DNA of 64,000 nt, taken from NCBI GenBank assembly GCA_035578175.1, contig JAQMRL010000008.1, positions 87,586,541 to 87,650,540 of the forward strand, in the 5' to 3' direction. The DNA comes from Catonia carolina. Lineage: Eukaryota > Arthropoda > Insecta > Hemiptera > Achilidae. The position numbers and the translations under genes are program-made. Shown here one piece after another: positions 45,485 to 56,530 of the stretch (its first letter is position 1; each line of letters opens with the position of its first letter). The notes beneath the pieces were generated by a model, which worked only from the letters and a program-made list of their open reading frames with translations, did no database searches and was not told where the DNA came from.

Positions 45485-46222
45485 AAATAGTGTTAATATA
45501 ATATAGGTTTATCTTTCATCGCATATTTAATAAACTTAATTAAAACTGGTACTTGTAACTTAATATATTGTCGTTTAGTTCTTATTAATTGAATCGCTTA
45601 TTAATAAGTTACCTCCGTAATAAATAATAAGAGTAATAATAGTATAATAAGAGGTAGAGGTGTAAAAGACGTTAGTAACGAATTTTATTATACAGACAGA
45701 CCCTGTCGTGAATAAAGTGAAGGTGTCATTTGCAGGATGGATAGTAGATGGTTTTGCGGAGGGCCAGGCATGCTGATAAGTATACTTTTTCACTCAGTGA
45801 GGAAGGCAATGGTAAACCACCTTACTCCTCGTTTTACTTAGTAAAGCCTCGTAAACAGTCTTAATATAATATATAGGTTTATCTTTAATCGCTTAATTAA
45901 TAAACTTAATTAAAATTGGTACTTGCAGCTTAAAATATTGTCATTTACTTCTTATTAATTGAATTGCGTATTATTAAGTTTCCTACGTAATAAATAATAA
46001 GCGTAATAATAGTATAATAAGAGGTAGAGGTGTAAAACACATCAGTAATGAATTTCATTATACAGCCAGACCCTGTCGTGAATAAAGTGAAGGTGTCATT
46101 TGCAGCATGGATAGTAGATGGTATTTCAGAGGGCCTGGCATACTGATAAGTATACTTTTCCACTCAGTGAGGAAGGCAATTGTAAACCACCGTACTCCTC
46201 GTTTTACTTAGTAAAGCCTCTT
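45485..46222 (+). repeat. Tandem duplication (~370-bp unit) carrying truncated Rep-A
   Basis: Unit 1 (about 45485-45854) and unit 2 (about 45855-46222) share AATATA(TA)GGTTTATCTTT, TAATAAACTTAATTAAAA, GTAATAATAGTATAATAAG and a Rep-A body starting at GAGGTAGAGGTGTAAAA. That body begins at 45651 and 46021, 370 bases apart. Each unit includes unique DNA before the 5'-truncated Rep-A, so the locus was duplicated after the insertion. The two similar 72-codon minus frames are duplicated spacer. Confidence 0.88.
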
Positions 46223-46255
46223 CTTACTTAGTAAACTTTTTCACTGTTTTACTTA

Positions 46256-46378
46256 GTAAACCGGGATCCCGGGTTCAATTTCCGGTCAGGTCTGGCATTT
46301 TTTCATCACTTATTTTTGTTATCATAATTATCCACCGTCTGCATTAAGAGAAATTGCAGAACAGTCAGACGTAAAAAA
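46256..46378 (+). mobile_element. 5'-truncated SINE-D nested in Rep-A
   Basis: It begins within the tRNA T arm (CCGGGATCCCGGGTTCAATT) and ends CAGTCAGACGTAAAAAAA. Rep-A resumes directly after it at GCCTCTAAAGGTTGAACCC and reaches its tail at about 46425. TTTACTTAGTAAA is repeated three times just before the insertion. Confidence 0.87.
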
Positions 46379-46429
46379 AGCCTCTAAAGGTTGAACCCAG
46401 CCTTTCGGCTGATGACCTAAACAACAAGT

Positions 46430-47258
46430 TACCTACTTTATTAATAAATCTTTAAAAATGCGTAGCCTATTCGTTAATGTGAATATAGTTTTTGTGAATA
46501 GTAGGCTGTTTATGAAATGTAGCTTACTGTTCTGTTTAACTTTAAAAAATTATGTTCGCACTAAACCCGTAATGGCGTTCCCGTAGTAAAAATATAGATC
46601 ACAAGAATGGTTTGGATTGCAACGCGGAAGATCACAGATTAAATTCCAGGCTAAGCTATAAAAATAGATTTTCACATTAAAATATTTCGTAGTTGCTACT
46701 AGCCGTACGATTTTAATAAAATATAAACAAAAAAAAAGGTTGATTAGTTGTTGAAAATGTTGATTAATTGTTTGTTTGATTAATTTCGTTGTAGCTTACT
46801 TCATTAAGTAACAATCTATTTAAACTAAACATTTAGTAAATTAAACAGTTCGAGTACCATTTAGGTCCTAAAGTGATTACCAAACTTGAATGTACGTACC
46901 TCATTGAAGTGTTTTCCCTCTTTTTGAGGGCACTTGAAAATTCAATAAGGACCACAGTTATGTGGCTTGGTCTATATGGTAAGTATTGAGATCAAAATTT
47001 AGAGGGTCGTGAAGGCAATCTATCGTATTAGCAATCTAAATATGAGATAGGCTGATTATGTGTGAAGAAATATTTCAGTAAATATTAAACAAGCTTAAAA
47101 ATATTATTATCTTGTTTTCTATTTCTACTGTGATTTGATGACTAAAATGGATATGGTGTAAATTAAAGTAAGTCTCTCCTACCGATGGTAGATTTTTAAA
47201 TGGAGGCAAGTTTTTAAATTGTCAGCTATCATTTGTGTTGTCCGAACGTCTGTCACAC
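46430..47258. other. AT-rich spacer, nothing recognised
   Basis: No feature supported. Confidence 0.4.
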
Positions 47259-47261
47259 CCA

Positions 47262-47680
47262 GATGTCAGAAACTACGACAGGTAGCAACAAAAAAATTTC
47301 ATATTCGTAACCTACACAAAAAGATAGTGGGGCTGGATTGGGTTTGAAGTTCCGGTTCCGACCAGAAGTGGTTTAAAACCGGAAGTCAAAAAATCAAAGT
47401 CGGAATTTCGAAACAAAAATTGTGTCATTTGATTCCTCTTAAAGATTAGATACAGAAATCATCGAGTCTGAATTTCCGGTTTCCACTGGAAGTGGTCCAA
47501 AACCGGAAACAAATAAATCAAAATCGGAACTTGTAAATAAAAATTGTGTCATTCGACTCCTCTTAAACAGTAGTAATACAGAAATCCGTAATAGTTTTTG
47601 TCATAAGTCAAAGGTAAGCCTTTTTAAAAATTACCATCAGTCATGAGACGCGTCGTCTCATGAAAGGGATTTTTAGTATA
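47262..47680 (+). repeat. Rep-F copy 2, with internal duplication
   Basis: It matches 10938-11246 but has the central block (TTCCGGTT...GAAGTGG...AAAACCGGAA...AATTGTGTCATT...CTCTTAAA) twice, about 120 bases apart. It ends in the perfect stem CATGAGACG-CGT-CGTCTCATG at 47641-47662, followed by TTTTTAG. Confidence 0.8.
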
Positions 47681-47695
47681 TTATATTTTTATTAG

Positions 47696-48164
47696 AGTTA
47701 TAGAACAGTTAAATTCTGTCCTTTGGAATAATAAAATATGGAAGGAGGCAAAGATAAATATTTATCATAGTATCTTAGAGAGTGTGTGTACCTATGCTAC
47801 GGAAGTATGGGTATTGACAAAGAGACAGAAGGATTGCCTAAAAGCGGTTGAGATGAATTTCTGGAGGCGGAGCTCTGTTGTGTCGCGGATCCATCAAATT
47901 CCGAATTCTGAAATTAGGAGACGAATCGGCGTTTAAGGAAATATCATGGATACCATGTCCAGGAAGCAGTTAAAATGGTTTGGCCATTTGCAGAAGGTGG
48001 AGGATGATAGATGGCCAAAGAGGGTATGGGAGTGGACGCCAGCCGGTAGAAGGAGGGTTAGGCCGTAAGTGACATGGTTAGATGGGGTGCAGGAGGCAAT
48101 GTGGCTCTCCGATGGAGACTGGTGAAATACGGCTGGGGCTGTAAATCCTCGCATGAAAATTATA
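47696..48164 (+). pseudogene. 5'-truncated RTE-like LINE 3' end with target duplication
   Basis: One reading frame covers almost the whole segment: VCTYATEVWVLTKRQKDCLK, AVEMNFWRRSSVVSRIHQIP, then IMDTMSRKQLKWFGHLQKVE and VWEWTPAGRRRVRP, and a final TWLDGVQEAMW. This is the zinc-knuckle-free C-terminal region that follows the reverse transcriptase in RTE-like proteins. Three in-frame stops interrupt it. TATATTATATTT(TT)ATTAG flanks the fragment at 47677-47695 and 48165-48181, so the truncation happened at insertion. It sits at the end of Rep-F copy 2. It is a different lineage from the 3.3-kb LINE. Confidence 0.85.
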
Positions 48165-48181
48165 TATATTATATTTATTAG

Positions 48182-49729
48182 TATTTTACTGAAACTGCTA
48201 CCAAGGAGAATTAAAAAGCGTTTAAATTTCTACCATTGTTCATGGAAGACAGAAGGTGTAAAACTATAGCTATCCTAAACCAATAAATAATTTTGTTTCC
48301 CTATCTTCCCAAAGAGCTGCAATTCTGAAAATCTATAGTATCATTCTTAAAGTTATTACCTACCTAGAGAAAGTAAAAAGTGAAAACCGGGAAAGTTAAT
48401 AAAACTACAAACTAGTTTATTTAATACTGCTCTGAGGCTACCATAAATCTGTACGTAAAGTGAGCAAAATTTTTAGTAATGTTAGTTCCAGGTAGTAATT
48501 GCATAAGTGGTTCCTTGGTAGTTCAATCAATGTAGATATAAAACAAGTTAAAGCTTTAACTAATTAAGGGAAAGCTGAATTTTGGCAGGACATATAACGA
48601 GTAGTGTATACTGAAATTCCCCACTTTTATCCCGTTTGCTTCCCCACTGTGCTCCCTAAACCTTGAATTTGCATTGTTTTGCTTACAGTGTTTTATCTCT
48701 CAAACTAAACCACTTATCTCCGCAAACTTTTTTCCATAATTTAAAAAATCATGCAAAAGTTTCATTAACGGGAAATATTTAGGAGACATTACTCTTGATA
48801 CTATAAGCCTGATAAAATTCAACTGTCCTTCAATTAGTTTGAGATAATACTTTGACTGGGAAATTTGAGATCCCGTGCAGATTTAATCCTAAAGCTTTTT
48901 AGATTTCACAAAAATTTGTCTTCCAAAATGTTTGCTGTTATTCTGGATCCTATGAAAATACTGATTTTAATGATCAGTCGTATGATCCTTGTCTACGCTT
49001 GTTTAAAAGAAATTCATTGTAAAATTGCAAAATGCGTTTATAAGGAAATTTAATATAATACGAGTAAGAAGGATTATTTTGATGGATTATAATTAAAATC
49101 AACATCATTTTAGAACGGTTTTCATATTATTTATGAAACTAAATTTTATTTAAATAACTTCTCCTATACTTTGATTCTCAAGTATTATTAGGATGTCTGC
49201 ATTTCTTAGCGAATGCTCGAAATAACATTCTCTAAATTGTTATTTTACGCATTTAATATAATTTTTATTGAAAGTAATGGCTTATTATATCCATAAAACA
49301 TAAGTTTAATGATGTCAAATAGATACTCATTAATTTTAAAAAAAATATTGTTCAAATAAATTTGTCACTTTTGTGAATTATTTTAGACATCTTTTATTTG
49401 ATGATTGTATTTTTTATTTTTAACGGAAACATTAATGGTTAATATTATTTACATTAATGTCTCTTATTCCATTGTCATTTATACATTTTTTTAAATATAT
49501 TTATATTTACTAATATTAAGACATCAAGTATTTTAATAAATCTCTTCTTAAATTGTTGACTGATTTATAGGCTATAAAATTGTAATTTTCGACTGCTATG
49601 GGTTATGTCTGCGGGTCTTAATTAATGTTTATGTATTTCGTCGAGTTTCTTTTTTATTGTGTCTGGTTATTTTAATTTTTATGACATAAAAGGTAAACGC
49701 CCTTTTCTCATCCGATATTACTAACAATA
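48182..49729. other. AT-rich spacer, nothing recognised
   Basis: No coding or repeat signal supported in ~1.5 kb. Confidence 0.4.
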
Positions 49730-50055
49730 TTAAATAGAATCAAACTCAATTTTTGTGACCTTCATGCAGTCAGTTAACGTTAATAATTCAGTACATTGGT
49801 AAGACGAGAGACAAAATTTGTTATAAAGTTTTGTTGATAGCACGAATGAATATATTTTAAAGAATAAATACTTATTCTCCTTCAGAAATAATGCGCTATC
49901 ATAAATGTCAATGCATGGGAACGTTAGTACATTTAATTGTTTAAAAAAGGGTTTACAAGAATCGCGGCGTTTACGTGCTAAGTTGGCTCTAACAGCCCTT
50001 TTCTGCTTTGTGAAGACGGCATCTGCTTTACCCAAAAATCATCAAGACGTAATGT
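49730..50055 (-). pseudogene. LINE reverse transcriptase C-terminal remnant
   Basis: A 101-codon minus frame reads FTKQKRAVRANLARKRRDSC, then KPFFKQLNVLTFPCIDIYDS and ALFLKENKYLF. This fits the segment Q-K-R-A-I-R...RDSCRPLFKxLxILTLPxxYI that lies after the thumb in several non-LTR reverse transcriptases. The last ~40 residues no longer resemble the family. There is no upstream catalytic part. The match is by eye and the clade is uncertain. Confidence 0.6.
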
Positions 50056-50693
50056 TGTATTTTAAATGTAAGAATTAAAACATGTTCCAGGAACAATAAA
50101 GATGAGTAATCTACATATTGAAAGCTTTAACTAATTAAACGCATATCCGGTTGATGGTTTTATTTTTTGATACCTTGCCAAACGTACGATCGACTGAGGT
50201 ATTTTTTGATAAAGTATTACGAGGGTATGAAATCGCCGAAAAGTTCATAGGTCAAATTCTTCTATGTAGAATTCGTCGGAAAGTTCAACATTTTCAGCTT
50301 CCGTCAGAAAGTACACGCCACCCTCCAAAGTACCTTCTCAAAGAGCTGAAATTTTAAAAATCGGTACGTGTATTCTTAAAATAATTCTTAAAAAAAACTT
50401 TGGAGTTAAATTATAAATACCGGGAAAAACAATAAGCATTTTTACTTTATGCGCCCTTCTGACGCTAGCAATAAGCCTGCGTGCTGCTGAGACGCAATTA
50501 GTGTAAGTCGTAAAATGTATAAACAACTCATAGTTTAATCCTTCAGCCGGGAGTTTAAACATATCTATGAATTCCTACATATTTATTAAAATACCTAAAG
50601 TTTCAATAATTTTAAGTCTCAGGAAAACACTAGGGTTAGAAAGAAAAATATTTTAACGGTTCTATACCTCGTTTTGTTATGAACTTTCAATTG
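50056..50693. other. Spacer, nothing recognised
   Basis: No feature supported. Confidence 0.4.
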
Positions 50694-51074
50694 CTGTTTA
50701 GGTCATCAGCCGAGAGGCTGGTTTTACTACGTATTACGCGGAGGAGGCGGTTTACCGTGCCTTCCTCACTGAGTTGAAAAGTATGTTTATCAGCATGCCG
50801 GACCCTCTGAAAAGCACATATTTTCCAAATATCTAATGACACGTTCACTTCATTCACTACATGGACTGGCTGTATAGTGAAATTCATTACTTTCAAAGGA
50901 AATAACTCTAATTAGTGTCATTTAAACTTCTAACTCTACTGTTCTTAAATCATTCAGTCATTTAATTGGCTGACTATGTGATGAGAAACAGAACTACAGA
51001 ACTATTTTTTATAGCCCTGGAACTAACTTATTGAGTTCAAAAAATTTAACACTCCATTTGTTTGTTATAGGCAT
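50694..51074 (-). mobile_element. Rep-A retroposon with ~12-bp target duplication
   Basis: AACTTTCAATTG at 50682-50693 and AACTTTTAATTG at 51075-51086 (one mismatch) flank this 381-base minus copy. The family 5' end (TTGTTATAGGCAT) abuts the right repeat. Confidence 0.9.
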
Positions 51075-51086
51075 AACTTTTAATTG

Positions 51087-52418
51087 TGTAGCTACTACTT
51101 ATATCGAACGTTTTGAATTCTAATAAAAATTAAACATTTTTTTTAGAGTAGGTACTAACAATAATATTTGTTAACAAAATTTTAAAATAAATATTAGATA
51201 AAACAGTTAAGTGATTAAAAGTAAAAATTCACGTACTTTTTTTAATTATCTTGTATTTTTAATTATTGTTTGCTTATGCCTTAGTATTCTATTTACATTA
51301 AACCCAGACAGAAATCATAAAAGAATTTTAAAAAGTGTTATGTAATAGGAAGTACTAAATTGGTGCATAGTGATGTATTTTTGGAACTAGCCTTTTTCGT
51401 GAATAGTCTGTTGTCTTTCTGATATTCTAGTGTGGTAGTTGATGATACTGAGTTTAGTTTTGTCTGCGTTTAAACGTTGAATAAATGTAAATTTTTCTAA
51501 ATCTTGTTGATCTTTTGCTATTTTATTTTAGAATACGGTAATAAAACAGTTGGTTTCCTGTTATTGGAATAAAACATTGTTATTACTTTTTTTAGTTAAC
51601 GTTGAACATTTTCAATCTCTTGTAACGCTTTAATTAAGATCGTTTATTGACCTAACGCTTAAATTAAAATAAATGAATTTAAGTTGTGTCTTCATTCAAT
51701 CAGTTAATTTTTCGCTTCACTTATGTTTCCGCATCTTTTTAATATTTTCACCAAGTTCTTTAAATAAAACAAAGTATAAATTATTTTGTTATTAAAGTTA
51801 AGTACTGCACTTATACTTTTTTTATTTCAACACTTTTACTTCTTTCCGCGTTTTAAAAAAAGTTCACCACGTTTCTTAATAAAAATAAGTATAAATTACT
51901 TTATTATTGAAGTTAAGTACTGGATTTTTTAATACTTTTATACTTCACTTTGTTTAGTTTTACACAACTGTTCTTTTTCAAACGACATGATTATTTGGTG
52001 TAAAATCTTTTTACTTTATTAGCATTTATGTGTACTGTAAATATTCTGTTCTAATTTTAAATACATTATTACTATTATCTTAATGAATTTTTGCGTTGAT
52101 GCAAAAATAAACAAGAAATAAATTTTACTTTTACTTTTTTGCCTTATTCAGGAAAGTAATTTATATTCATTTAGCTAAGAAATTGTACATATTGTGAAGT
52201 TAATAATGGAAATAAAATAAATAAATTGTATTAACTATATGAACATCATAATTTTATTTACTATCAATCTATTTGATAATAGTTTCAAAATTCTAGGTTT
52301 AAACGATTTAATTTTTGGCCTTGTCGTACTGACACTACTGTTACCATTTGTCTTAAAAACGTGCCAAAATTGTACACTCTATTCGCTCGTTCTTCCTAAA
52401 GGTTTTAACTTAGACTAT
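51087..52418. other. AT-rich spacer with a ~118-bp tandem duplication
   Basis: Bases 51725-51842 and 51843-51955 share TTTCCGC, AGTTC, AGTATAAATTA and GAAGTTAAGTACTG in the same order, so one unit is repeated once. No gene was recognised elsewhere in the interval. Confidence 0.6.
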
Positions 52419-52431
52419 TAATTTTTCTCAG

Positions 52432-52820
52432 GTTTGTTTACTTCAACAGTCGAAAAGCTGGTTTGAACCTCTAGAGGTTTTATTAAGTAAAAACGAGGAG
52501 TGTGGTGGTTTACTATTGCCTTCCTCACTGAGTTAAAAAAGTATGCTTATCAGCATGCCAGACCCTCCGAAAAGCACCCACTTTCCACCCTGCAAGTGGC
52601 ACATTCATTTCATTCACCACAGGATCTGGCTGTATAATGAAATTCATTACCTCAGAGGAGATAACTCTGACTTTTTTTACACCTCTACGTCTTCTGTTCT
52701 TGAATAGTTCAGTCATACAATTGGCTGACTATGTGATAAGAAACAGAAATATTTTTTGTAGCCTTGGGACCAACAGATTGAGTGCAATTAATTTAACACT
52801 CAATCTGTCCTTTATGGGCA
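52432..52820 (-). mobile_element. Rep-A retroposon with perfect 13-bp target duplication
   Basis: TAATTTTTCTCAG at 52419-52431 and 52821-52833. The 389-base minus copy starts TGCCCATAAAGG exactly at the right repeat, which fixes the family 5' end. Confidence 0.95.
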
Positions 52821-53366
52821 TAATTTTTCTCAGATATAAATGAAACTACAAACAACTATCTTAGATATTTGATGATTTCTGTTTAATATTTTGTAATTTG
52901 CTTTCAAACTGCCACTTGATTTAAATCGGTTGTTTATATCAAAAGTATTTTAACATTATTAAACCTTTAAGTTATTAGCTTAATTGTATTAATGTACAAC
53001 AAAAAATTTATGAGAACATAAATTAGATTGCGATTTTCGTCCAGTTCAATTTTTAATTTATTTTTTTAAAACCCCTTGTATTAGAAATTTAATTCTACTT
53101 TATGATTTTTAATCAAGTTTTTAAATTCCGAAATTACATTTCAACGGGATTAGATTCCACTTTGACCTTCTTTGTTTTTCTGTTTTTATTTTATAAGCCG
53201 ATCTTTCCTATTGAGTTTGTAAGTGTATTAATATTTAATTGAATTGTACGTTTAGTTCTTGCTGTAGGCCGATTTAATCAAGTACAGCTGAGATTATTTG
53301 TTTTTTTTCTGTTTGTTTAAACTAACAACGTCGTTGTTTCTGTTATTTTTATTATAAAGTAATAAC

Positions 53367-55022
53367 TGTAACAGCCCCTCTATCTACATCGATAGGTTGG
53401 TAGGGGCGTTAACAAAAGAAAGGAAAGGAAGCTAAGAAAACCATAAATACACTCAGGTTGTGCTGCATAAACAAATGAATACAATTTTAAAAGGTGGATA
53501 AAACCAAAATAATTTAATACAATAAAATTAATAAAAAAGTATAAACACCAATGTTAATACAAAATTAACAAGCTTTAAATAAATGGACAATTAAATATAA
53601 CCAAAAATCCAAAATTGTATTTCATTAAGTAACTAGTTGTTAATAACAAGTTAATAAAGTATCCAAAAGGTTAAAGATACATTAGTTAAATAACATCAAA
53701 TTTTGTGTAATCAAAATTATTTAAATTTAATTCTTTTTACAGCTGAGCATGCTAGCTTTCGATAAAAAAATTAATAAACTTTAAATTTATATGTTCTAGG
53801 ATGTACATAATTAAATGTGTAATAACATTTTAGGTTTCACTAGTAATCTTTCAGTTACACAAATTTTATAATTAAGAAAACAGAAGTTAAATTGAAACAA
53901 ATGAAATAAATTTTAAATCAGGAGTAAATTAATAAATCTTAAACTTACATATTTTTGATATACATAATTAATTGTATAATAATATTCCAGGTTTTCACTG
54001 GCTAACCTTTAAGTTACATAATTTCATTTTAATAAATAATAAACAGAAAACAAATAGAAGAATAATAAATTTAGAAAAATCGGGAATGAATTAATAACAT
54101 TTACTTAGTCCACGTTCCTTAATTAAATTACGTTTTTCCAGCAAATAAATTTTAGAAAGAAAAGTCCAAACAGGTCAATTAATGACACATAAATTCCTGC
54201 CCAGTGTAAGAAAATCGACAAGACAATACATTAGTATGGGATGATCTTTACTAAATTAATCAGTTGCCACTTTAAAATAAGTTTCGAAGCAATAAGATAC
54301 CTTTTTACCAAAGTAATAAAAATAAAAAAACATCATACCAATTAGCAGACAACACTCATTACGATATATTACTGACGTGTTTAATAAGCCTTCATCTAGC
54401 TTGGACGACAAGTAAACAGCATGATCAAGTAATTCAGGAAACGTTGACCAATTTAATGTGATTGTTGGCGAAAGAATTTCACCAATGCGGGAATCGAAAC
54501 TCATGATCCGAGTATCGTGTTGCTCGTCCCAAAGAATAGATTTCACAGTCCCAGGGTTGAAAAACGTAGCACCAGGATTGGAATTGAAGTCCCAGGATTG
54601 GAATCCAATATTAAATTGGGCGAAATATTCGAATCACATTTTCATTAAATACAAATTGCCGAATACCGAAAAGACTTAATAAGATAGATACGGCAAACAA
54701 AAAAAAATTATAAATACCGGAAAACGAACAGTTCAATACATAATAAAAGATAATAATAACAATAAAACTTTTTTACTAAAAGTTAAAACAGTAATTAGGC
54801 CCGTAACATTACTGAGTAGTAATGTACGTCCTTTCGTTTACACAGTCGAGACATGACTCTCTGTGTCCAACCAGGAAAGTTTTCAATTAATTCGGCAGCA
54901 GTACCTAATTAGAAAAATAGGCCACCGCAACGACAAACAGCTGATGAGTAGATAACTAAACAACCACCGCAAATATAAAATTTAAAATAAAATCTGTAAC
55001 GGTCTGAAGATCAGACGTTACA
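53367..55022. mobile_element. Rep-G copy 1, LTR-like element with TAAC target duplication
   Basis: The 1,656-base segment runs from TGTAACAGCCCC to ...GACGTTACA and is bounded by TAAC on both sides (53363-53366 and 55023-55026). TG...CA ends and a 4-bp duplication are what an LTR retrotransposon leaves. Without flanking internal domains a solo LTR is the simplest reading. The right end is the bulged stem TGTAACGGTCTGA-AGA-TCAGACGTTACA (54995-55022). A ~163-base unit is repeated in tandem at about 53766-53928 and 53929-54085. The 96-codon minus frame at 54256-54546 has no recognised domain. Confidence 0.6.
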
Positions 55023-55211
55023 TAACGTAGCTATATTTTTTCATTGATATTGTTAAAGAAATTTTTTATATTCATGAGAATATTGGAAATATTCTACGGA
55101 AATTACCAAGTAATAAAACAACTTATTAAGTTGCCTACAGCAGGAACTTTTTAATATTGAAAATTATAAACAATAAACATATTGAAATACTCTTAATAAA
55201 GAATTGTAGCA

Positions 55212-55295
55212 AGTGACTAGCGCGCGCTTGCCTACAAGGCGAAACATCCCGGGTTTGATTCCCGGCTATGGTCTGGAAATTTTAACACATTAAAA
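55212..55295 (+). mobile_element. SINE-D-like tRNA head
   Basis: CTAGCGCGCGCTTGCCTAC, then CCCGGGTTTGATTCCCGGCT and ATGGTCTGGAAATTTT, give an A-box/B-box head and the start of a SINE body. The tail is not recognisable. Confidence 0.55.
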
Positions 55296-55680
55296 CCCAC
55301 CGTTACTGTACCAAAACCCACGGTAGTCGCTAATGACTATTTACTTTTAGGAAACACATTTTAGAGAAATTGAACTTACAAATTAAAATAATAAATAATT
55401 ATTTAAAAAATGGGAAAAGAAAAAATCAGACAGAAACTACTAAACATTACATAAATAAGAAATTAAACATTTGAATTTGTCACTTAAACTTGTGTAACTC
55501 TGAGTCTCCAAGTAACAAAAATATGTTACACACATTACATAGGTAATACTTATATAAGCTACTCTTGATTGATGTTAGCATGTTTTGTAATTAATGTTAC
55601 AATATTGTGTTTTATACAATATTTAACATTAATTATAATATTTGTATTGATTTATTATGTGGTTTGTTCATGATATAAAA

Positions 55681-56523
55681 CAATCTGGTGTGAAACACTC
55701 GCATGACTTTCTCTTATCATTGTAAATAATTAATTGTAAACATAATCTACATTTATTCATGAGTAAACAATGTATAATGAAACATATAATCTAATTTTAA
55801 TCATGAGTGATTACTGCTAAATGAAAATCAATCTCTGTTCGACTTAAAAATACAGAAAATCACCAATTGACGCTAAGCTAAAGGGATATAGAAGGAACAT
55901 TTGAAATAAAATTTGTAGGTTTTTAATTTTTTATATTTTTAATTAGACACTTCTATTATTTTACTAATTTTTACAAGAAAAATACAGAAAAACTTATTGA
56001 CGCTAAACTAAATGTTGTAAAAAATATGTCTGAAGTAAAAGTTGTAGGTTATTTAATTTCGTACAATTTTAGTTTTACAGGATTTTACCCTAAATTGCAT
56101 ATTAAGGCCGAAATATTAAAATAAAAAAATGTACCAAGAGAGCACAGCCCCCCACGAATTTCAGTAGACATGGCGCTTACTTCATCTTGGGAGCATAAAA
56201 AATGTAGCAGACGAGGCGAGTTAAAAAATCTCGTAAGAACTGTTTTTGAGAAAACCGCAAAAAAGTTAAAAATTGCACGAATAAACTACTACTTTTGGTT
56301 GACCGATTTTGATGTGAAAATGTTCCTGTCCAATCCCCTTGTTTCCCTTGTTAATTGTTAACTTAATTTCCAAGTTTCAACTTTATACGATATTCCCTTC
56401 TGGAGATATTTTGTTCACATATAATTAGACACACTCGCACACACATACCAATCACTAAAAACATGGTTTTTTGGGTTTAGAGAGTCTGAAAACGTGTATT
56501 TCCGATGAAAAATCGACTTGAAA
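55681..56523 (-). repeat. Rep-B, near full length
   Basis: Minus copy with the 3' terminus ATCTGGTGTGAAACACTCGC at the left and a 5' part ending at GAAAAATCGACTTGAAAAC at the right. The microsatellite position (56428-56450) has a short, interrupted ACAC tract. The next SINE-C begins where the outermost 5' hairpin should be. Confidence 0.87.
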
Positions 56524-56530
56524 ACTTTAT

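Noticed and set aside
45575..46163. Two similar 72-codon minus frames (YTSTSYYTIITLIIYY)
   Set aside because: The similarity comes from a tandem DNA duplication of spacer plus Rep-A. There is no start context and no domain.
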